Source of the DNA: Janibacter melonis
GTDB taxonomy: Bacteria > Actinomycetota > Actinomycetes > Actinomycetales > Dermatophilaceae
DNA: 64,000 nt
Assembly: GCF_020567375.1 (NCBI RefSeq)
Contig: NZ_JAJBZM010000001.1
Location: 1,223,935 to 1,287,934 of the forward strand
Direction of reading: 5' to 3'
Shown one piece after another: positions 1 to 13,038 of the stretch. The notes below the pieces were generated by a model. It was not told the origin of the DNA. It saw only the letters and a program-made list of their open reading frames with translations, and did no database searches. A program made the translations under genes and the position numbers. Every line of letters begins with the position of its first letter. Position 1 is the stretch's first letter.

Positions 1-4465
<4,465 letters not shown>

Positions 4466-4608
4466 GGATGGGTCCTTCCACGGGCCGTGTTGGTCGGGCG
4501 GCGCGGGTCCCCGTCGACCCGTCCTTCGGCTCGTCGTCGTCACCCACAGCGGTGGGAGCGAAGGACGTGCGAGCTGGGGACGGAGGAGAAAGGGCAGCGC
4601 AAACGGCT

Positions 4609-4638
4609 ACGTTAGTCGATAAAGGGCATGACTGTCCA
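4609..4638 (-). promoter_or_regulatory. Candidate rpoB promoter in the 329-bp rpoB / pld-like gap
   Basis: On the minus strand there is a TGGACA box (4633-4638), an 18-bp spacer and TAACGT (4609-4614). This would give a leader of about 140 bases before rpoB. The rest of the 4466-4794 gap has no further gene that I can support. It holds the rpoB leader on one strand and the leaderless-type -10 box of the plus-strand gene on the other. Confidence 0.45.
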
Positions 4639-4781
4639 GCCCGGTCAAGTGCAGGGACCTGACGGTGGTCTCGCGCTCTCCTGACGTGAGCCAGGCCGTG
4701 GCGAAGCGACGCCATGATGGTGCGCCATCGCCCACGGCGACGTCAAGGCAGCAGCCCCGCGTGTCCGGGGTTCGGCTCCCC

Positions 4782-4787
4782 TAGGGT
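4782..4787 (+). promoter_or_regulatory. Leaderless-type -10 box of the cardiolipin-synthase-type gene
   Basis: TAGGGT lies exactly 7 bases before the ATG at 4795 and no purine-rich ribosome-binding site is present. In actinobacteria this spacing is typical of transcripts that begin at the start codon. Confidence 0.5.
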
Positions 4788-4794
4788 GACGGCC

Positions 4795-6027
4795 ATGTCC
4801 CGCTTCTCGCCGCGTCGCACGATCCGCCAGGGTCTGGCCGCGACGCTCGCGGCCCAGGCGACCACCGTCGCGGCCCTGCTCTTCGTCGACTCGCGGCGCA
4901 AGCGCGACCGCCCCTCGCGCCGTCTGCCCCGCGTCGAGCCGCACGACGTGCCGGTGCCCGGGGGCGACCTGCGGATCTACACCTCCGGCGAGTCCCTCTT
5001 CGACGACATGCTCGCCGACATCGACGCCGCGACGCACCGCGTCTTCTTCGAGTCCTACATCTGGAAGGGCGACGAGATCGGGCACGCCTTCCGCGACGCC
5101 CTCGTGCGCGCCCACGAGCGCGGTGTCGAGGTCTTCGTCGCCTTCGACGAGTTCGCCAACCTCGTCGTGCCGCGGTCCTTCTTCGCCGGCCTGCCGGACG
5201 GCATCCACGTCAAGCGTCACCCCCTGCTCGGCCGCTTCCCCTTCGTCACCCCGCGCCAGAGCGGGCGCAACCACCGCAAGCTCCTCGTCGTCGACTCCCG
5301 CGCGGCCTACCTCGGCGGCTACAACGTCGGCAGCCTCTACGCCGACCGCTGGCGGGACACGCACGCGCGGGTGAGCGGCGAGATGGTCGTCGAGCTGGCG
5401 AACGCCTTCGTCGACTACTGGAACGTCGCCCCCGGGCGCTGCTCGCCGCACCTCGAGCACCCGGACTCGCGCACCTGGTCGAGCACGATGCGCGTGCACC
5501 GCAACATCCCGACCGACATGGTCTACCCGATCCGCAACATGTACCTCGAGGCGATCGACCGGGCCGACGAGCGGATCCTGCTCACCGCGGCGTACTTCAT
5601 CCCCGACGACGTGCTCACCCGCGCCCTCGTCGAGGCCGCGCGCCGCGGGGTCGACGTGCGCATCCTCGTGCCGCACTTCAGCAACCACGTCGTCGCCGAC
5701 TGGCTGAGCCGGCGCAGCTACACCGAGCTGCTGAGCGGTGGCGTGCGGATCCTGCGCTACGAGAACGCCATGGTCCACGCGAAGACCGCGACGATCGACG
5801 GGCGCTGGACGACGCTCGGCACGGCGAACATCGACCGGCTGAGCCTGGCCGGCAACTACGAGATCAACCTCGAGATCCTCGACGCCGACGTCGCCGCGCA
5901 GATGGAGGAGGTCTTCGCCGCCGACGCCCTCAACAGCACGGAGATCACGCTCGCGCAGTGGGTCGAGCGCCCCTTCGTCTCCCGCCTCGCCGAGGGCCTC
6001 CTCTCCCCCTACCGCCCCCTCCTGTAG
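4795..6027 (+). CDS. Phospholipase-D-family cardiolipin synthase-like protein
   Basis: A 410-residue protein with two HKD motifs, the signature of PLD-type phosphatidyl transferases. The first is RNHRKLLVVD with His160, Lys162 and Asp167. The second is MVHAKTATID with His328, Lys330 and Asp335. One hydrophobic segment near residues 8-27 followed by RRKRD suggests membrane anchoring. Family knowledge points to cardiolipin or phosphatidylglycerol metabolism at the inner membrane, but substrates cannot be read from sequence. I chose ATG 4795 because a TAGGGT box sits 7 bases upstream; the frame is open further up to an ATG at 4714. The gene stands alone on the plus strand between the rplL and rpoB blocks and ends before a strong shared terminator. 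Confidence 0.85.
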   Translation: MSRFSPRRTIRQGLAATLAAQATTVAALLFVDSRRKRDRPSRRLPRVEPHDVPVPGGDLRIYTSGESLFDDMLADIDAATHRVFFESYIWKGDEIGHAFRDALVRAHERGVEVFVAFDEFANLVVPRSFFAGLPDGIHVKRHPLLGRFPFVTPRQSGRNHRKLLVVDSRAAYLGGYNVGSLYADRWRDTHARVSGEMVVELANAFVDYWNVAPGRCSPHLEHPDSRTWSSTMRVHRNIPTDMVYPIRNMYLEAIDRADERILLTAAYFIPDDVLTRALVEAARRGVDVRILVPHFSNHVVADWLSRRSYTELLSGGVRILRYENAMVHAKTATIDGRWTTLGTANIDRLSLAGNYEINLEILDADVAAQMEEVFAADALNSTEITLAQWVERPFVSRLAEGLLSPYRPLL

Positions 6028-6083
6028 CTCTGAGGCCCGGGCAGCGCCCTCCGAGGCTCCTGCGTCGCACCTCCGGACACGCG

Positions 6084-6119
6084 AAGGGCGGGCCGCACCG
6101 TGAGGTGCGACCCGCCCTT
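6084..6119. terminator. Bidirectional terminator between the PLD-family gene and rplL
   Basis: A 9-bp outer stem (AAGGGCGGG / CCCGCCCTT) and a 6-bp inner stem around a GTGA loop. It lies between convergent genes. A second small hairpin, GACCCC-CGAA-GGGGTC at 6133-6148, lies nearer the rplL stop codon. Confidence 0.8.
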
Positions 6120-6152
6120 GCGTCGATCAGATGACCCCCGAAGGGGTCGAGA

Positions 6153-6539
6153 TCACTTGAGCTCGACGGTGGCGCCGGCGCCCTCGAGGGCCTCCTTGGC
6201 CTTCTCCGCGGCAGCCTTGTCGACCTTCTCGAGGACGGGCTTGGGGGCGCCGTCGACGAGGTCCTTGGCCTCCTTGAGGCCGAGGGAGGTCAGCGCGCGG
6301 ACCTCCTTGATGACCTGGATCTTCTTGTCACCAGCAGCGGTGAGGACGACGTCGAACTCGTCCTGCTCCTCCGCGGCGGGGGCGTCGCCGCCACCGGCCG
6401 GGGCGGCGCCCGCGACGGCCACGGGGGCCGCAGCGGTGACCTCGAAGGTCTCCTCGAACTGCTTCACGAACTCGGAGAGCTCGATGAGGGTCATCTCCTT
6501 GAAGGCCTCAAGGAGCTCGTCGGTGCTGAGCTTCGCCAT
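6153..6539 (-). CDS. rplL: 50S ribosomal protein L7/L12
   Basis: A 128-residue ribosomal stalk protein. It has the N-terminal dimerisation helix region ([20 protein letters not shown]), an alanine/glycine/proline hinge near residues 35-57 and the conserved C-terminal factor-binding domain ending [11 protein letters not shown]. It binds elongation and release factors on the ribosome as dimers on L10. GAAAGGA precedes the ATG. It is the last gene of the rplJ-rplL unit; hairpins follow its stop codon, so transcription may largely end here before the PLD-family gene. Confidence 0.98.
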   Translation of the reverse strand: MAKLSTDELLEAFKEMTLIELSEFVKQFEETFEVTAAAPVAVAGAAPAGGGDAPAAEEQDEFDVVLTAAGDKKIQVIKEVRALTSLGLKEAKDLVDGAPKPVLEKVDKAAAEKAKEALEGAGATVELK

Positions 6540-6623
6540 GATGGGCGTCCTTTCTACAGATGTTTCAGCCGTGAGTGGCGTGTGTGTGTAGTCGAGCCGG
6601 GCTCTCCCCCGAGGGGGCGGGCC

Positions 6624-7247
6624 TCAGCTCTCGTCGCCACCCTCGGCGACGGTCTGGGTGTCCTCGGCAGCAGCCTCGGACGGGGCCTCCTCGGCCTCGG
6701 CAGCGGGGGCGGCCGTGTCGGCCGGACCCTGCTCCTCGACCTTGGCGCGCAGGGCGTCGACGACGCGAGCCGTCTGTGCCAGCGGCGCGTTGAAGAGGTA
6801 GGCGGCCTGGGTCAGCTGGGCCTTCATGGCGCCAGCCAGCTTGGCCAGGAGCACCTCGCGCGACTCGAGCAGCGCGAGCTTGTTGATGTCCTCGGCGCTC
6901 AGGGTGTTGCCGTCGAGCACACCACCCTTGATGACGAGGAGCGGGTGGTCCTTGGCGAAGTTGCGCAGAGCCTTCGCGGCCTCGACCGGGTCGCCCTCGA
7001 CGAAGGCGATGGCGTTCGGCCCGACGAGCTGGCCCTCGAAGGCGGACTCGACGCCCGCCTCCTTCGCGGCGAGCTCGGTCAGCGTGTTCTTCACCACGGA
7101 GTAGGTGGCGTTGCCACGGAGGTTGGTACGCAGCTCGGCGAGCTGGGCCACGGTCAGACCGCGGTACTCCGTGAGTACAGCCGCGCTGGAGCTGCGGAAC
7201 TTGTCCGTCAGCTCGGCGATGGCGGCAGTCTTCTCAGCGTTCGCCAT
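6624..7247 (-). CDS. rplJ: 50S ribosomal protein L10
   Basis: A 207-residue protein that forms the base of the L7/L12 stalk. The N-terminal rRNA-binding domain ([17 protein letters not shown], then [13 protein letters not shown]) and the C-terminal L12-binding helix are present. The last 40 or so residues form an acidic Ala/Glu-rich tail common in actinobacterial L10. GAAGGAGGCC precedes the ATG. It is followed 84 bases later by rplL. It is expected to be autoregulated through the leader immediately upstream. Confidence 0.97.
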   Translation of the reverse strand: MANAEKTAAIAELTDKFRSSSAAVLTEYRGLTVAQLAELRTNLRGNATYSVVKNTLTELAAKEAGVESAFEGQLVGPNAIAFVEGDPVEAAKALRNFAKDHPLLVIKGGVLDGNTLSAEDINKLALLESREVLLAKLAGAMKAQLTQAAYLFNAPLAQTARVVDALRAKVEEQGPADTAAPAAEAEEAPSEAAAEDTQTVAEGGDES

Positions 7248-7470
7248 GCGGGCCTCCTTCTCGTGATTTCTGTGGGGCGATCACCCCCGGCGTCCGGCCC
7301 CGGTCACGAGAAGAGCCCCGGCGCAGGGCGCACCGGGGCTCGCACAGCATCGCCCTGAGGCGAGTGGTCGATCGGTTCGTCCTGCGCTGGTCGCCCTGCT
7401 CGTGGCAGGACCTTCGGCTGGTCGACCCGGGTGGGTCGGCCGGCAAACCGGCGGTCATCGGTCGGGACCA
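7248..7470 (-). ncRNA. rplJ leader RNA (probable L10 leader)
   Basis: The 336-bp rplA-rplJ gap has no gene; this part would be the transcribed leader of rplJ-rplL. L10 leaders that bind the L10-L12 complex are known at this place across bacteria. The clearest local structure is the GAGCCCCGG / CCGGGGCTC hairpin listed separately. I infer the L10 leader from position and this hairpin; I cannot run a covariance model, and the 5' boundary is set only by the proposed promoter. Confidence 0.5.
7313..7341 (-). terminator. Attenuator-like hairpin in the rplJ leader
   Basis: A perfect 9-bp stem GAGCCCCGG / CCGGGGCTC with an 11-base loop, followed on the minus strand by TTCTCGTG. It lies 65 bases upstream of rplJ. 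The position fits premature termination controlling the L10-L12 unit. Confidence 0.5.
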
Positions 7471-7498
7471 GCGTACGGGCGCTCGCCCGCACGACCAA
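7470..7498 (-). promoter_or_regulatory. Candidate rplJ-rplL promoter
   Basis: On the minus strand TTGGTC (7493-7498), a 17-bp spacer and TACGCT (7470-7475). It lies just after the rplA terminator hairpin, the right place to start an independent rplJ-rplL transcript. Confidence 0.4.
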
Positions 7499-7520
7499 AT
7501 CGTCCCGGGAAGACGACGAA

Positions 7521-7546
7521 GGGGGACCGGGCTGGCCCGGTCCCCC
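7521..7546 (-). terminator. rplA terminator hairpin
   Basis: An 11-bp GC stem (GGGGGACCGGG / CCCGGTCCCCC) with a CTGG loop, 38 bases after the rplA stop codon. It has no U-tract, as is usual in high-GC actinobacteria. Confidence 0.7.
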
Positions 7547-7583
7547 GTCGTGCGGTGCGCCTCGGATCACCGGGCGCGTGAGG

Positions 7584-8324
7584 TCACTGCGCGGCGACGT
7601 CGGCCGAGCTGGCCGGCGCGGACTCCTCGAGGAGGTCCTTCGTGCGCGTGAAGTCGAGCGGGATGCCGGGGCCCATGGTCGTGCTGAGCACGGCCTTGGT
7701 GATGTAGCGGCCCTTGCTCGCGGACGGCTTGAGGCGGGTGATCTCCTCGAGCGCGGCGGCGTAGTTCTCGACGAGGTTCTTCTCGTCGAAGGAGACCTTG
7801 CCGATGATGAAGTGGAGGTTCGCGTGCTTGTCGTTGCGGAACTCGATCTTGCCGCCCTTGATGTCCGTGACGGCCTTGGCCGTGTCCATCGTGACGGTGC
7901 CGGTCTTCGGGTTCGGCATGAGGCCGCGGGGGCCGAGCACCTTGCCGAGACGACCGACCTTGCCCATGAGGTCCGGGGTGGCGACGACGGCGTCGAAGTC
8001 CATCCAGCCGCCCTGGATCTTCTCGATCATGTCGTCGGAGCCGACGTGGTCGGCGCCGGCCTCGCGGGCGGCCTCGGCCTTGTCGCCGTTGGCGATGACG
8101 AGGACACGGGCGGTCTTGCCGGTGCCGTGGGGCAGGTTGACCGTGCCGCGGACCATCTGGTCGGCCTTGCGGGGGTCGATGCCCAGGCGGAACGCGACCT
8201 CGACAGTCTCGTCGTAGGTGCCCTTCGCGCCCTGCTTGGCGAGGCGGATGGCCTCGAGCGGGGCGTACATGGCGTCGCGGTCGACGGCCTCGGCCGCTGC
8301 GCGGTAGCTCTTGCTGCGCTTCAT
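7584..8324 (-). CDS. rplA: 50S ribosomal protein L1
   Basis: A 246-residue protein of the L1 stalk, which helps move deacylated tRNA out of the E site. The diagnostic block [16 protein letters not shown] and the following [20 protein letters not shown] are present. GGAGAGATCC precedes the ATG. The tail ends DVAAQ and is poorly conserved. Its start is 199 bases downstream of the rplK stop, an unusually long gap for rplK-rplA; the gap holds a hairpin and a remnant of the rplK 3' end. Confidence 0.98.
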   Translation of the reverse strand: MKRSKSYRAAAEAVDRDAMYAPLEAIRLAKQGAKGTYDETVEVAFRLGIDPRKADQMVRGTVNLPHGTGKTARVLVIANGDKAEAAREAGADHVGSDDMIEKIQGGWMDFDAVVATPDLMGKVGRLGKVLGPRGLMPNPKTGTVTMDTAKAVTDIKGGKIEFRNDKHANLHFIIGKVSFDEKNLVENYAAALEEITRLKPSASKGRYITKAVLSTTMGPGIPLDFTRTKDLLEESAPASSADVAAQ

Positions 8325-8396
8325 GGATCTCTCCTTGGTGGTGATGGTGGAGGTGTGGTGCGGGCCAGCGCCGGCCCTCCCACGAGGGGGTGCGGC

Positions 8397-8418
8397 ACCC
8401 GGGCCGTCAGGCCCGGGT
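8397..8418 (-). promoter_or_regulatory. GC hairpin between rplK and rplA
   Basis: A perfect 9-bp stem ACCCGGGCC / GGCCCGGGT with a GTCA loop. It has no U-tract. It could be an attenuator, a stability element or part of an autoregulatory site; sequence alone does not decide. Confidence 0.5.
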
Positions 8419-8430
8419 CCCGCGGGTGGG

Positions 8431-8448
8431 ATCAGACCTGCTCGGTCT
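8431..8448 (-). repeat. 18-bp direct copy of the rplK 3' end
   Basis: ATCAGACCTGCTCGGTCT occurs here and again at 8523-8540, where it encodes the last residues and stop of L11 (TEQV-stop). The 92-bp offset suggests a small tandem duplication left a copy of the L11 C-terminus downstream of the gene. Confidence 0.8.
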
Positions 8449-8523
8449 GCCTGCCGCGGATCTGATTCGACTCCGGCTCGGCCGGCGGCTCGTACCTCAC
8501 CGCCGACCTCGCCTTCGTCTGCA

Positions 8524-8961
8524 TCAGACCTGCTCGGTCTCGATGCCCATCTGACGCGCGGTACCGGCGATGATCTTCATCGCGGCCTCGACGTCGTTGG
8601 CGTTGAGGTCGGGCATCTTCGTCTCGGCGATCTCGCGCAGCTGGTCGACGCTGAGCGTGGCGACCTTCGTCTTGTGCGGCTCGCCCGAGCCCTTCTGGAC
8701 GCCGGCGGCCTTCTTGATGAGCTCGGAGGCCGGCGGGGTCTTGGTGATGAAGGTGAACGAGCGGTCCTCGTAGACCGTGATCTCGACGGGGATGACGTTG
8801 CCGCGCTTGTCCGCCGTGGCGTCGTTGTACGCCTTGACGAACTCCATGATGTTGACGCCGTGCTGACCCAGCGCGGGGCCGACGGGGGGCGCGGGGGTGG
8901 CCTGACCGGCCTGGATCTGCAGCTTGATGAGGCCGGAGACCTTCTTGCTCTTGGGAGGCAT
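8524..8961 (-). CDS. rplK: 50S ribosomal protein L11
   Basis: A 145-residue protein binding the GTPase-associated region of 23S rRNA. It begins [19 protein letters not shown] and has the N-terminal proline-rich segment [18 protein letters not shown] that contacts factors and thiopeptide antibiotics. The C-terminal rRNA-binding domain is complete. GAGGAGC precedes the ATG. The gene follows nusG on the same strand after 92 bases and precedes rplA. Confidence 0.98.
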   Translation of the reverse strand: MPPKSKKVSGLIKLQIQAGQATPAPPVGPALGQHGVNIMEFVKAYNDATADKRGNVIPVEITVYEDRSFTFITKTPPASELIKKAAGVQKGSGEPHKTKVATLSVDQLREIAETKMPDLNANDVEAAMKIIAGTARQMGIETEQV

Positions 8962-9016
8962 CCCAAGCTCCTCACATGATCGTGGGCCGACGCCATGGGC
9001 GATGACCCGGTTGCAT

Positions 9017-9040
9017 GCCGGTCCGAGGTGTCAGACCGGC
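9017..9040 (-). promoter_or_regulatory. Hairpin in the nusG-rplK gap
   Basis: A 7-bp stem GCCGGTC / GACCGGC with a 10-base loop in the short gap between nusG and rplK. In other bacteria L1 represses the rplK-rplA mRNA at a leader site in this position. Here that role is only a suggestion. Confidence 0.3.
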
Positions 9041-9053
9041 CGCCGTCCTGCGC

Positions 9054-9956
9054 TCAGATCTTGGCGACCTGGCTGTAGGACAGCTCGACCGGGGTCTCCC
9101 GGCCGAAGATGGAGACGAACACCTTGAGCTTCTGGGTGTCCGGGTGGACCTCGGCGATGCTCGCCGGCATGGTCTCGAAGGGGCCGTCGGTGACGGTGAC
9201 CGACTCGCCGACCTCGAAGTCGAGGGTCGTGCCCTGGCCGGAGCCGTCGGCGCCCTTGCTCGCTCCCCCGCCGGAGGTCGCGCCCGCGGCGGACTTCTCC
9301 AGGTCGGCGGGCTTGAGCATCGTGTAGACCTCGTCGAGGCTCAGCGGGACCGGGTCGTGGGCGTTGCCGACGAAGCCGGTGACGCCCGGGGTGTGCCGCA
9401 CGGCGCCCCACGACTCGTCGGTGAGGTCCATGCGCACGAGGACGTAGCCGGGCATGCGCGGCTGCTTGCGCGTCTTCTTCTGGCCGGACTTGATCTCGGT
9501 GACCTCGTCGATCGTGACGGCCACCTCGAAGATGTAGTCCTCCATGTTGAGGTTCGCGACGCGCGTCTCGAGGTTGTGCTTGACGCGGTTCTCGTAGCCC
9601 GCGTAGCTGTGGATGACGTACCAGTCGCCGAACTTGCTCGCGAGGTCGTCCTTGAAGGCCTGGACCGGGTCGGCCTGGTCCTCGGGGAGCAGGTCGCCGT
9701 CCTCGTCGGTCGTGGGGGCGCTCTCGTCGCTCACCTCGACGTCGACGTCCTCGGTGGCGTCGTCCTTGCTCGCGTCGTCCTCGTCGGAGGAGGCGTCGAG
9801 GGCGAGGTCGGCGTCGGCGTCGAGCGCGCGCTCTGCCTCGACCTCGTCGGCGCTGGGCAGGTCGGGCGTGGCGAGGCCGCTGGCGGCGGCCTCGGCCTGG
9901 GCAGGCGTCAGCTCGTCGTCGGAGCCGGCGAAGGGGCTGGTCGGCTGGTCGGACAT
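9054..9956 (-). CDS. nusG: Transcription termination/antitermination factor NusG
   Basis: A 300-residue NusG. The first 105 or so residues are an acidic, low-complexity extension rich in Asp, Glu and Ala, as is known for actinobacterial NusG. The NGN domain follows ([20 protein letters not shown], then [13 protein letters not shown]), and a KOW domain ([19 protein letters not shown]) ends the protein. It binds RNA polymerase and links transcription with translation or Rho. It lies downstream of secE in the standard order. Confidence 0.97.
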   Translation of the reverse strand: MSDQPTSPFAGSDDELTPAQAEAAASGLATPDLPSADEVEAERALDADADLALDASSDEDDASKDDATEDVDVEVSDESAPTTDEDGDLLPEDQADPVQAFKDDLASKFGDWYVIHSYAGYENRVKHNLETRVANLNMEDYIFEVAVTIDEVTEIKSGQKKTRKQPRMPGYVLVRMDLTDESWGAVRHTPGVTGFVGNAHDPVPLSLDEVYTMLKPADLEKSAAGATSGGGASKGADGSGQGTTLDFEVGESVTVTDGPFETMPASIAEVHPDTQKLKVFVSIFGRETPVELSYSQVAKI

Positions 9957-10032
9957 GGCCTGGTGCTACCTCACGTGTTGTGGACGGGCGGCGCGGGGCG
10001 CCGCAGGACGTACGGGTCGTGCGGGGGCGGGG

Positions 10033-10293
10033 TCAGCCGCCGAAGACCCACATCACGAGCCTGGTGAAGCCGAAGTCGACCAGCGACACGAAGAGCATCA
10101 TCACCGTGACGAAGACGATGACGACGAGCGTGTAGTTGACCAGCTCCGAGCGCGTCGGGCGGACGACCTTGCGGAGCTCGTCGAGCACCTGGGTGATGAA
10201 GAGCCCGATCGACCCGAAGAACCGGGACACGGGGTTGCCGCCCTTGGGCTCCTGACGTCGAGCCTTCGACGGCTGCGCACCGAGCTCGGTCAC
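10033..10293 (-). CDS. secE: Preprotein translocase subunit SecE
   Basis: An 86-residue protein with a hydrophilic start, the amphipathic SecE segment (ITQVLDELRKVVRPTRSEL) and a single membrane helix (VVIVFVTVMMLFVSLVDFGF). It clamps SecY in the Sec translocon. I chose GTG 10293 with AGAAGTG upstream. Longer readings would run back through the tRNA-Trp gene and are not credible. Gene order tRNA-Trp-secE-nusG is typical. Confidence 0.95.
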   Translation of the reverse strand: MTELGAQPSKARRQEPKGGNPVSRFFGSIGLFITQVLDELRKVVRPTRSELVNYTLVVIVFVTVMMLFVSLVDFGFTRLVMWVFGG

Positions 10294-10350
10294 GTCGTCA
10301 CTTCTCTCGTCGTCGGGGACACCATGCTGCGCGGTGGGTACCGCGTAACG

Positions 10351-10423
10351 CAGGGCAGGAGGGACTCGAACCCCCAACCGCCGGTTTTGGAGACCGGTGC
10401 TCTACCAATTGAGCCACTGCCCT
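10351..10423 (-). tRNA. tRNA-Trp (CCA)
   Basis: A 73-base cloverleaf on the minus strand with acceptor AGGGCAG / CTGCCCT, anticodon CCA in the loop CTCCAAA and T-loop GTTCGAGTC. No CCA end is encoded. It sits just upstream of secE. Confidence 0.97.
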
Positions 10424-10630
10424 ACGGGCCCCGGGCTGGGTCCGGGTCCCGCGGTCGACCCCCTTCGTCAGGCCTGCCCGGGGGCATGGCGGAGACTCTG
10501 GTCGAGGTCAACCAAGGGACCACCATACGTGAGCCGGTGGCCCGGGCGCGAACCGGCGCCGAGCCGCCCGGCCCGCAGCGGGCGGGACGCCCCCGCCCGC
10601 GCCGACCACGGCGGTGCCAGACTGGCGCTC
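10424..10630. other. Divergent gap between tRNA-Trp and the aminotransferase
   Basis: This 207-bp stretch contains no gene that I can support. On the plus strand CAGACT (10618-10623) lies 7 bases before the GTG of the aminotransferase, a weak match to the leaderless -10 pattern seen elsewhere in the window. I did not find a convincing promoter for the tRNA-Trp transcript. Confidence 0.35.
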
Positions 10631-11971
10631 GTGACCGCCCAGCGCAGCCCTCGGCCCCTGTCCGACCTCGCCCCCGACGAGCTCGACGAGCTCCTGGCGA
10701 GCACGCGCGAGGACTACGAGGCGTTGCGCACGAAGGGCCTGGCCCTCGACGTCACCCGCGGCAAGCCCAGCGCTGCCCAGCTCGACCTCTCCGACGCCCT
10801 GCTCCGCCTGCCGTCGACGACGACCGACCGCTCCGGCACCGACGTGCGCAACTACGGCGGCCTGGCCGGTCTCGTCGAGATCCGCGAGATCTTCGCCGAC
10901 CTGCTCGGCGTCGACGTCCCCCAGCTCGTCGCCGGGGGCAGCTCGTCGCTCACCCTCATGCGCGAGTGCCTCGTCGACCTCCTGCTCTTCGGCGGCGTGG
11001 ACTCCCCCCGGCCGTGGAAGGACGAGGAGTCCGTCACCTTCGTGTGCCCGGTGCCGGGCTACGACCGCCACTTCGCCCTCCTCGAGGAGCTCGGCATCTC
11101 GATGGTCACGGTGCCGATGCGCGAGGACGGGCCCGACGCGGCCGCGGTCGCCGCGCTCGTCGCCGACGACCCGGGCGTCAAGGGCATGTGGCTCGTGCCC
11201 ACGTACGCCAACCCGACCGGGGCGGTCTGCAGCCAGGAGGTGGCCGCCGAGCTCGCCGCGATGCCGACGGCCGCGCCGGACTTCAAGATCTTCTGGGACA
11301 ACGCCTACGCCGTGCACCACCTCGGGCCGGACGAGGCCAAGAGTGCCGACGTCCTCGGCCTCGCGGCGGCCTCGGGCCACCCCCACCGGCCGATCATGTT
11401 CGCGTCGACGAGCAAGATCACCTACGCCGGGGCCGGCGTCGCCTTCCTCGCGAGCTCGACCGAGCAGGTGGCGTGGTACCTCGAGCACCTCGGCAAGGGC
11501 TCGATCGGCCCGGACAAGGTCAACCACCTGCGCCACGCCGAGCTCTTCGGCGACGCCGAGGGCGTGCGGGCGCACATGCGCGAGCACGCCGCGATCATCG
11601 CCCCGAAGTTCGCCGAGGTCGACCGGGTCCTCGGCGAGCGCCTCGGGGGGCTCGGGATCGCCCGGTGGAACTCCCCCACCGGCGGCTACTTCGTCAGCCT
11701 CGACGTCGTGCCGGGCACCGCGAGCCGGGTCGTCGAGCTGGCGAAGGGGGTCGGCGTCGCCCTCACCCCGGCCGGGGCGTCCTTCCCCTACGGGCGGGAC
11801 CCGCAGGACGAGAACATCCGCCTCGCCCCGACGATGCCGCCCCTGGACGAGGTGCGCGAGGCGATGGAGGTCGTCGCGACCTGCGTCCTGCTCGCCGCCG
11901 TGGAGCACGCGACCGCCGGCAGCGGTCGCCACCGACCCAGCGGCGTCGCCGGCCAGGGCGACCAGGGGTAG
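10631..11971 (+). CDS. Aspartate aminotransferase, type Ie
   Basis: A 446-residue PLP aminotransferase. The N-terminal signature TRGKPSAAQLDLSDALL, the YGGL..L..IREIFA block, PTYANPTGAVCS and the lysine region FASTSKITYAGAGVAFLASS match the actinobacterial subgroup Ie aspartate aminotransferases, which are distinct from E. coli AspC. The reaction is aspartate plus 2-oxoglutarate to oxaloacetate plus glutamate. I chose GTG 10631, where similarity begins and a CAGACT box lies 7 bases upstream. The next gene starts 5 bases after the stop, so this is probably the first gene of a four-gene operon. Confidence 0.88.
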   Translation: MTAQRSPRPLSDLAPDELDELLASTREDYEALRTKGLALDVTRGKPSAAQLDLSDALLRLPSTTTDRSGTDVRNYGGLAGLVEIREIFADLLGVDVPQLVAGGSSSLTLMRECLVDLLLFGGVDSPRPWKDEESVTFVCPVPGYDRHFALLEELGISMVTVPMREDGPDAAAVAALVADDPGVKGMWLVPTYANPTGAVCSQEVAAELAAMPTAAPDFKIFWDNAYAVHHLGPDEAKSADVLGLAAASGHPHRPIMFASTSKITYAGAGVAFLASSTEQVAWYLEHLGKGSIGPDKVNHLRHAELFGDAEGVRAHMREHAAIIAPKFAEVDRVLGERLGGLGIARWNSPTGGYFVSLDVVPGTASRVVELAKGVGVALTPAGASFPYGRDPQDENIRLAPTMPPLDEVREAMEVVATCVLLAAVEHATAGSGRHRPSGVAGQGDQG

Positions 11972-11976
11972 GGGCG

Positions 11977-13038
11977 GTGCCCCGGCGCGATCTCGCCGCC
12001 CTGCCCAAGGCGCACCTCCACCTGCACTTCACCGGCTCGATGCGGGTCGAGACCGTGCGCGAGATGGCCGCCGAGCACCGGCTGCGGCTGCCGAGCGCGC
12101 TCGACCCGGGCTCCTACCCGCCCGAGCTCTCGGCCGCCGACGAGCGCGGGTGGTTCCGCTTCCAGCGGCTCTACGACGCGGCGCGGCACTGCGTGCGCGG
12201 CGAGGCCGAGATGCGGCGGATCGTGCGCGAGGCCGCGGCCGACGACGGCGCGGAGGGCTCGCGCTGGCTCGAGCTGCAGGTCGACCCGACGTCGTACGCC
12301 CCCTTCGTCGGCGGGATCACCCCGGCCATCGAGATCGTCCTCGACGAGGCCCGGGCGGTCTCGCGCGACGCGCGGCGCACCGGGTCGGCCCAGGTCGCGA
12401 TCGTCGTCGCGGCGAGCCGGGTGCGCCACCCGCTCGAGGCCCGCACGCTCGCCCGTCTGGCCGCCCACCACGCCGGCGACGGACCCGGCGAGGTCGTCGG
12501 CTTCGGGCTGTCCAACGACGAGCGGCGCGGTGACACCGCCGACTTCGCCCCCGCCTTCCGCATCGCCGAGCGGGCCGGTCTGCTCCTCGCGCCGCACGCG
12601 GGCGAGCTGCTCGGGCCGACCGCCGTCGAGACGACCGTCGAGGCCATCGGCCCGCAGCGCCTCGGCCACGGCGTGCGCTCCGTCGAGGACCCCCGCGTCC
12701 TCGACCTCGTCGTCGAGCGCAGCATCGGTCTCGAGGTCTGCCCGGGGAGCAACGTCTCGCTCGGGGTCTACCCGGAGCCGGGGGCGGTCCCCCTTCGCCG
12801 GCTCGTCGACGCCGGCGCCCAGGTCGCCCTCGGCGCCGACGACCCCCTCCTCTTCGGCTCCCGGCTCGTCGACCAGTACGAGACCGCCCGCGACCTCGGG
12901 CTCGACGACGCCGCCCTGGCCGACCTCGCCCGCGCCTCCTTCGCCATGAGCCGCGCGCCGCAGGAGGTGCGCCGCCAGGCCGAGGCCGATGTCGACGCGT
13001 GGCTCGCCCAGGACCCCGGCGACGGGTCGGGATCGTGA
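11977..13038 (+). CDS. Adenosine deaminase family protein
   Basis: A 353-residue amidohydrolase of the adenosine/AMP deaminase fold. Metal ligands appear as His15 and His17 (HLHLHFTGS), His207 with Glu210 (HAGE), His231 (LGHGVR) and Asp288-Asp289 (GADDPLLF). True adenosine deaminases, adenine deaminases and aminodeoxyfutalosine deaminases share these motifs, so the purine-type substrate is not settled. It starts with GTG 5 bases after the aminotransferase, and its stop overlaps the next start in GTGA, which indicates translational coupling. Confidence 0.8.
   Translation: MPRRDLAALPKAHLHLHFTGSMRVETVREMAAEHRLRLPSALDPGSYPPELSAADERGWFRFQRLYDAARHCVRGEAEMRRIVREAAADDGAEGSRWLELQVDPTSYAPFVGGITPAIEIVLDEARAVSRDARRTGSAQVAIVVAASRVRHPLEARTLARLAAHHAGDGPGEVVGFGLSNDERRGDTADFAPAFRIAERAGLLLAPHAGELLGPTAVETTVEAIGPQRLGHGVRSVEDPRVLDLVVERSIGLEVCPGSNVSLGVYPEPGAVPLRRLVDAGAQVALGADDPLLFGSRLVDQYETARDLGLDDAALADLARASFAMSRAPQEVRRQAEADVDAWLAQDPGDGSGS

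Noticed and set aside
4466-4543. The ATG start of rpoB at 4543
   Set aside because: TTG 4465 has a strong ribosome-binding site and matches the conserved N-terminus; the extension does not.
10294-10377. A longer secE start
   Set aside because: It would extend into the tRNA-Trp gene, and the added residues have no SecE similarity.
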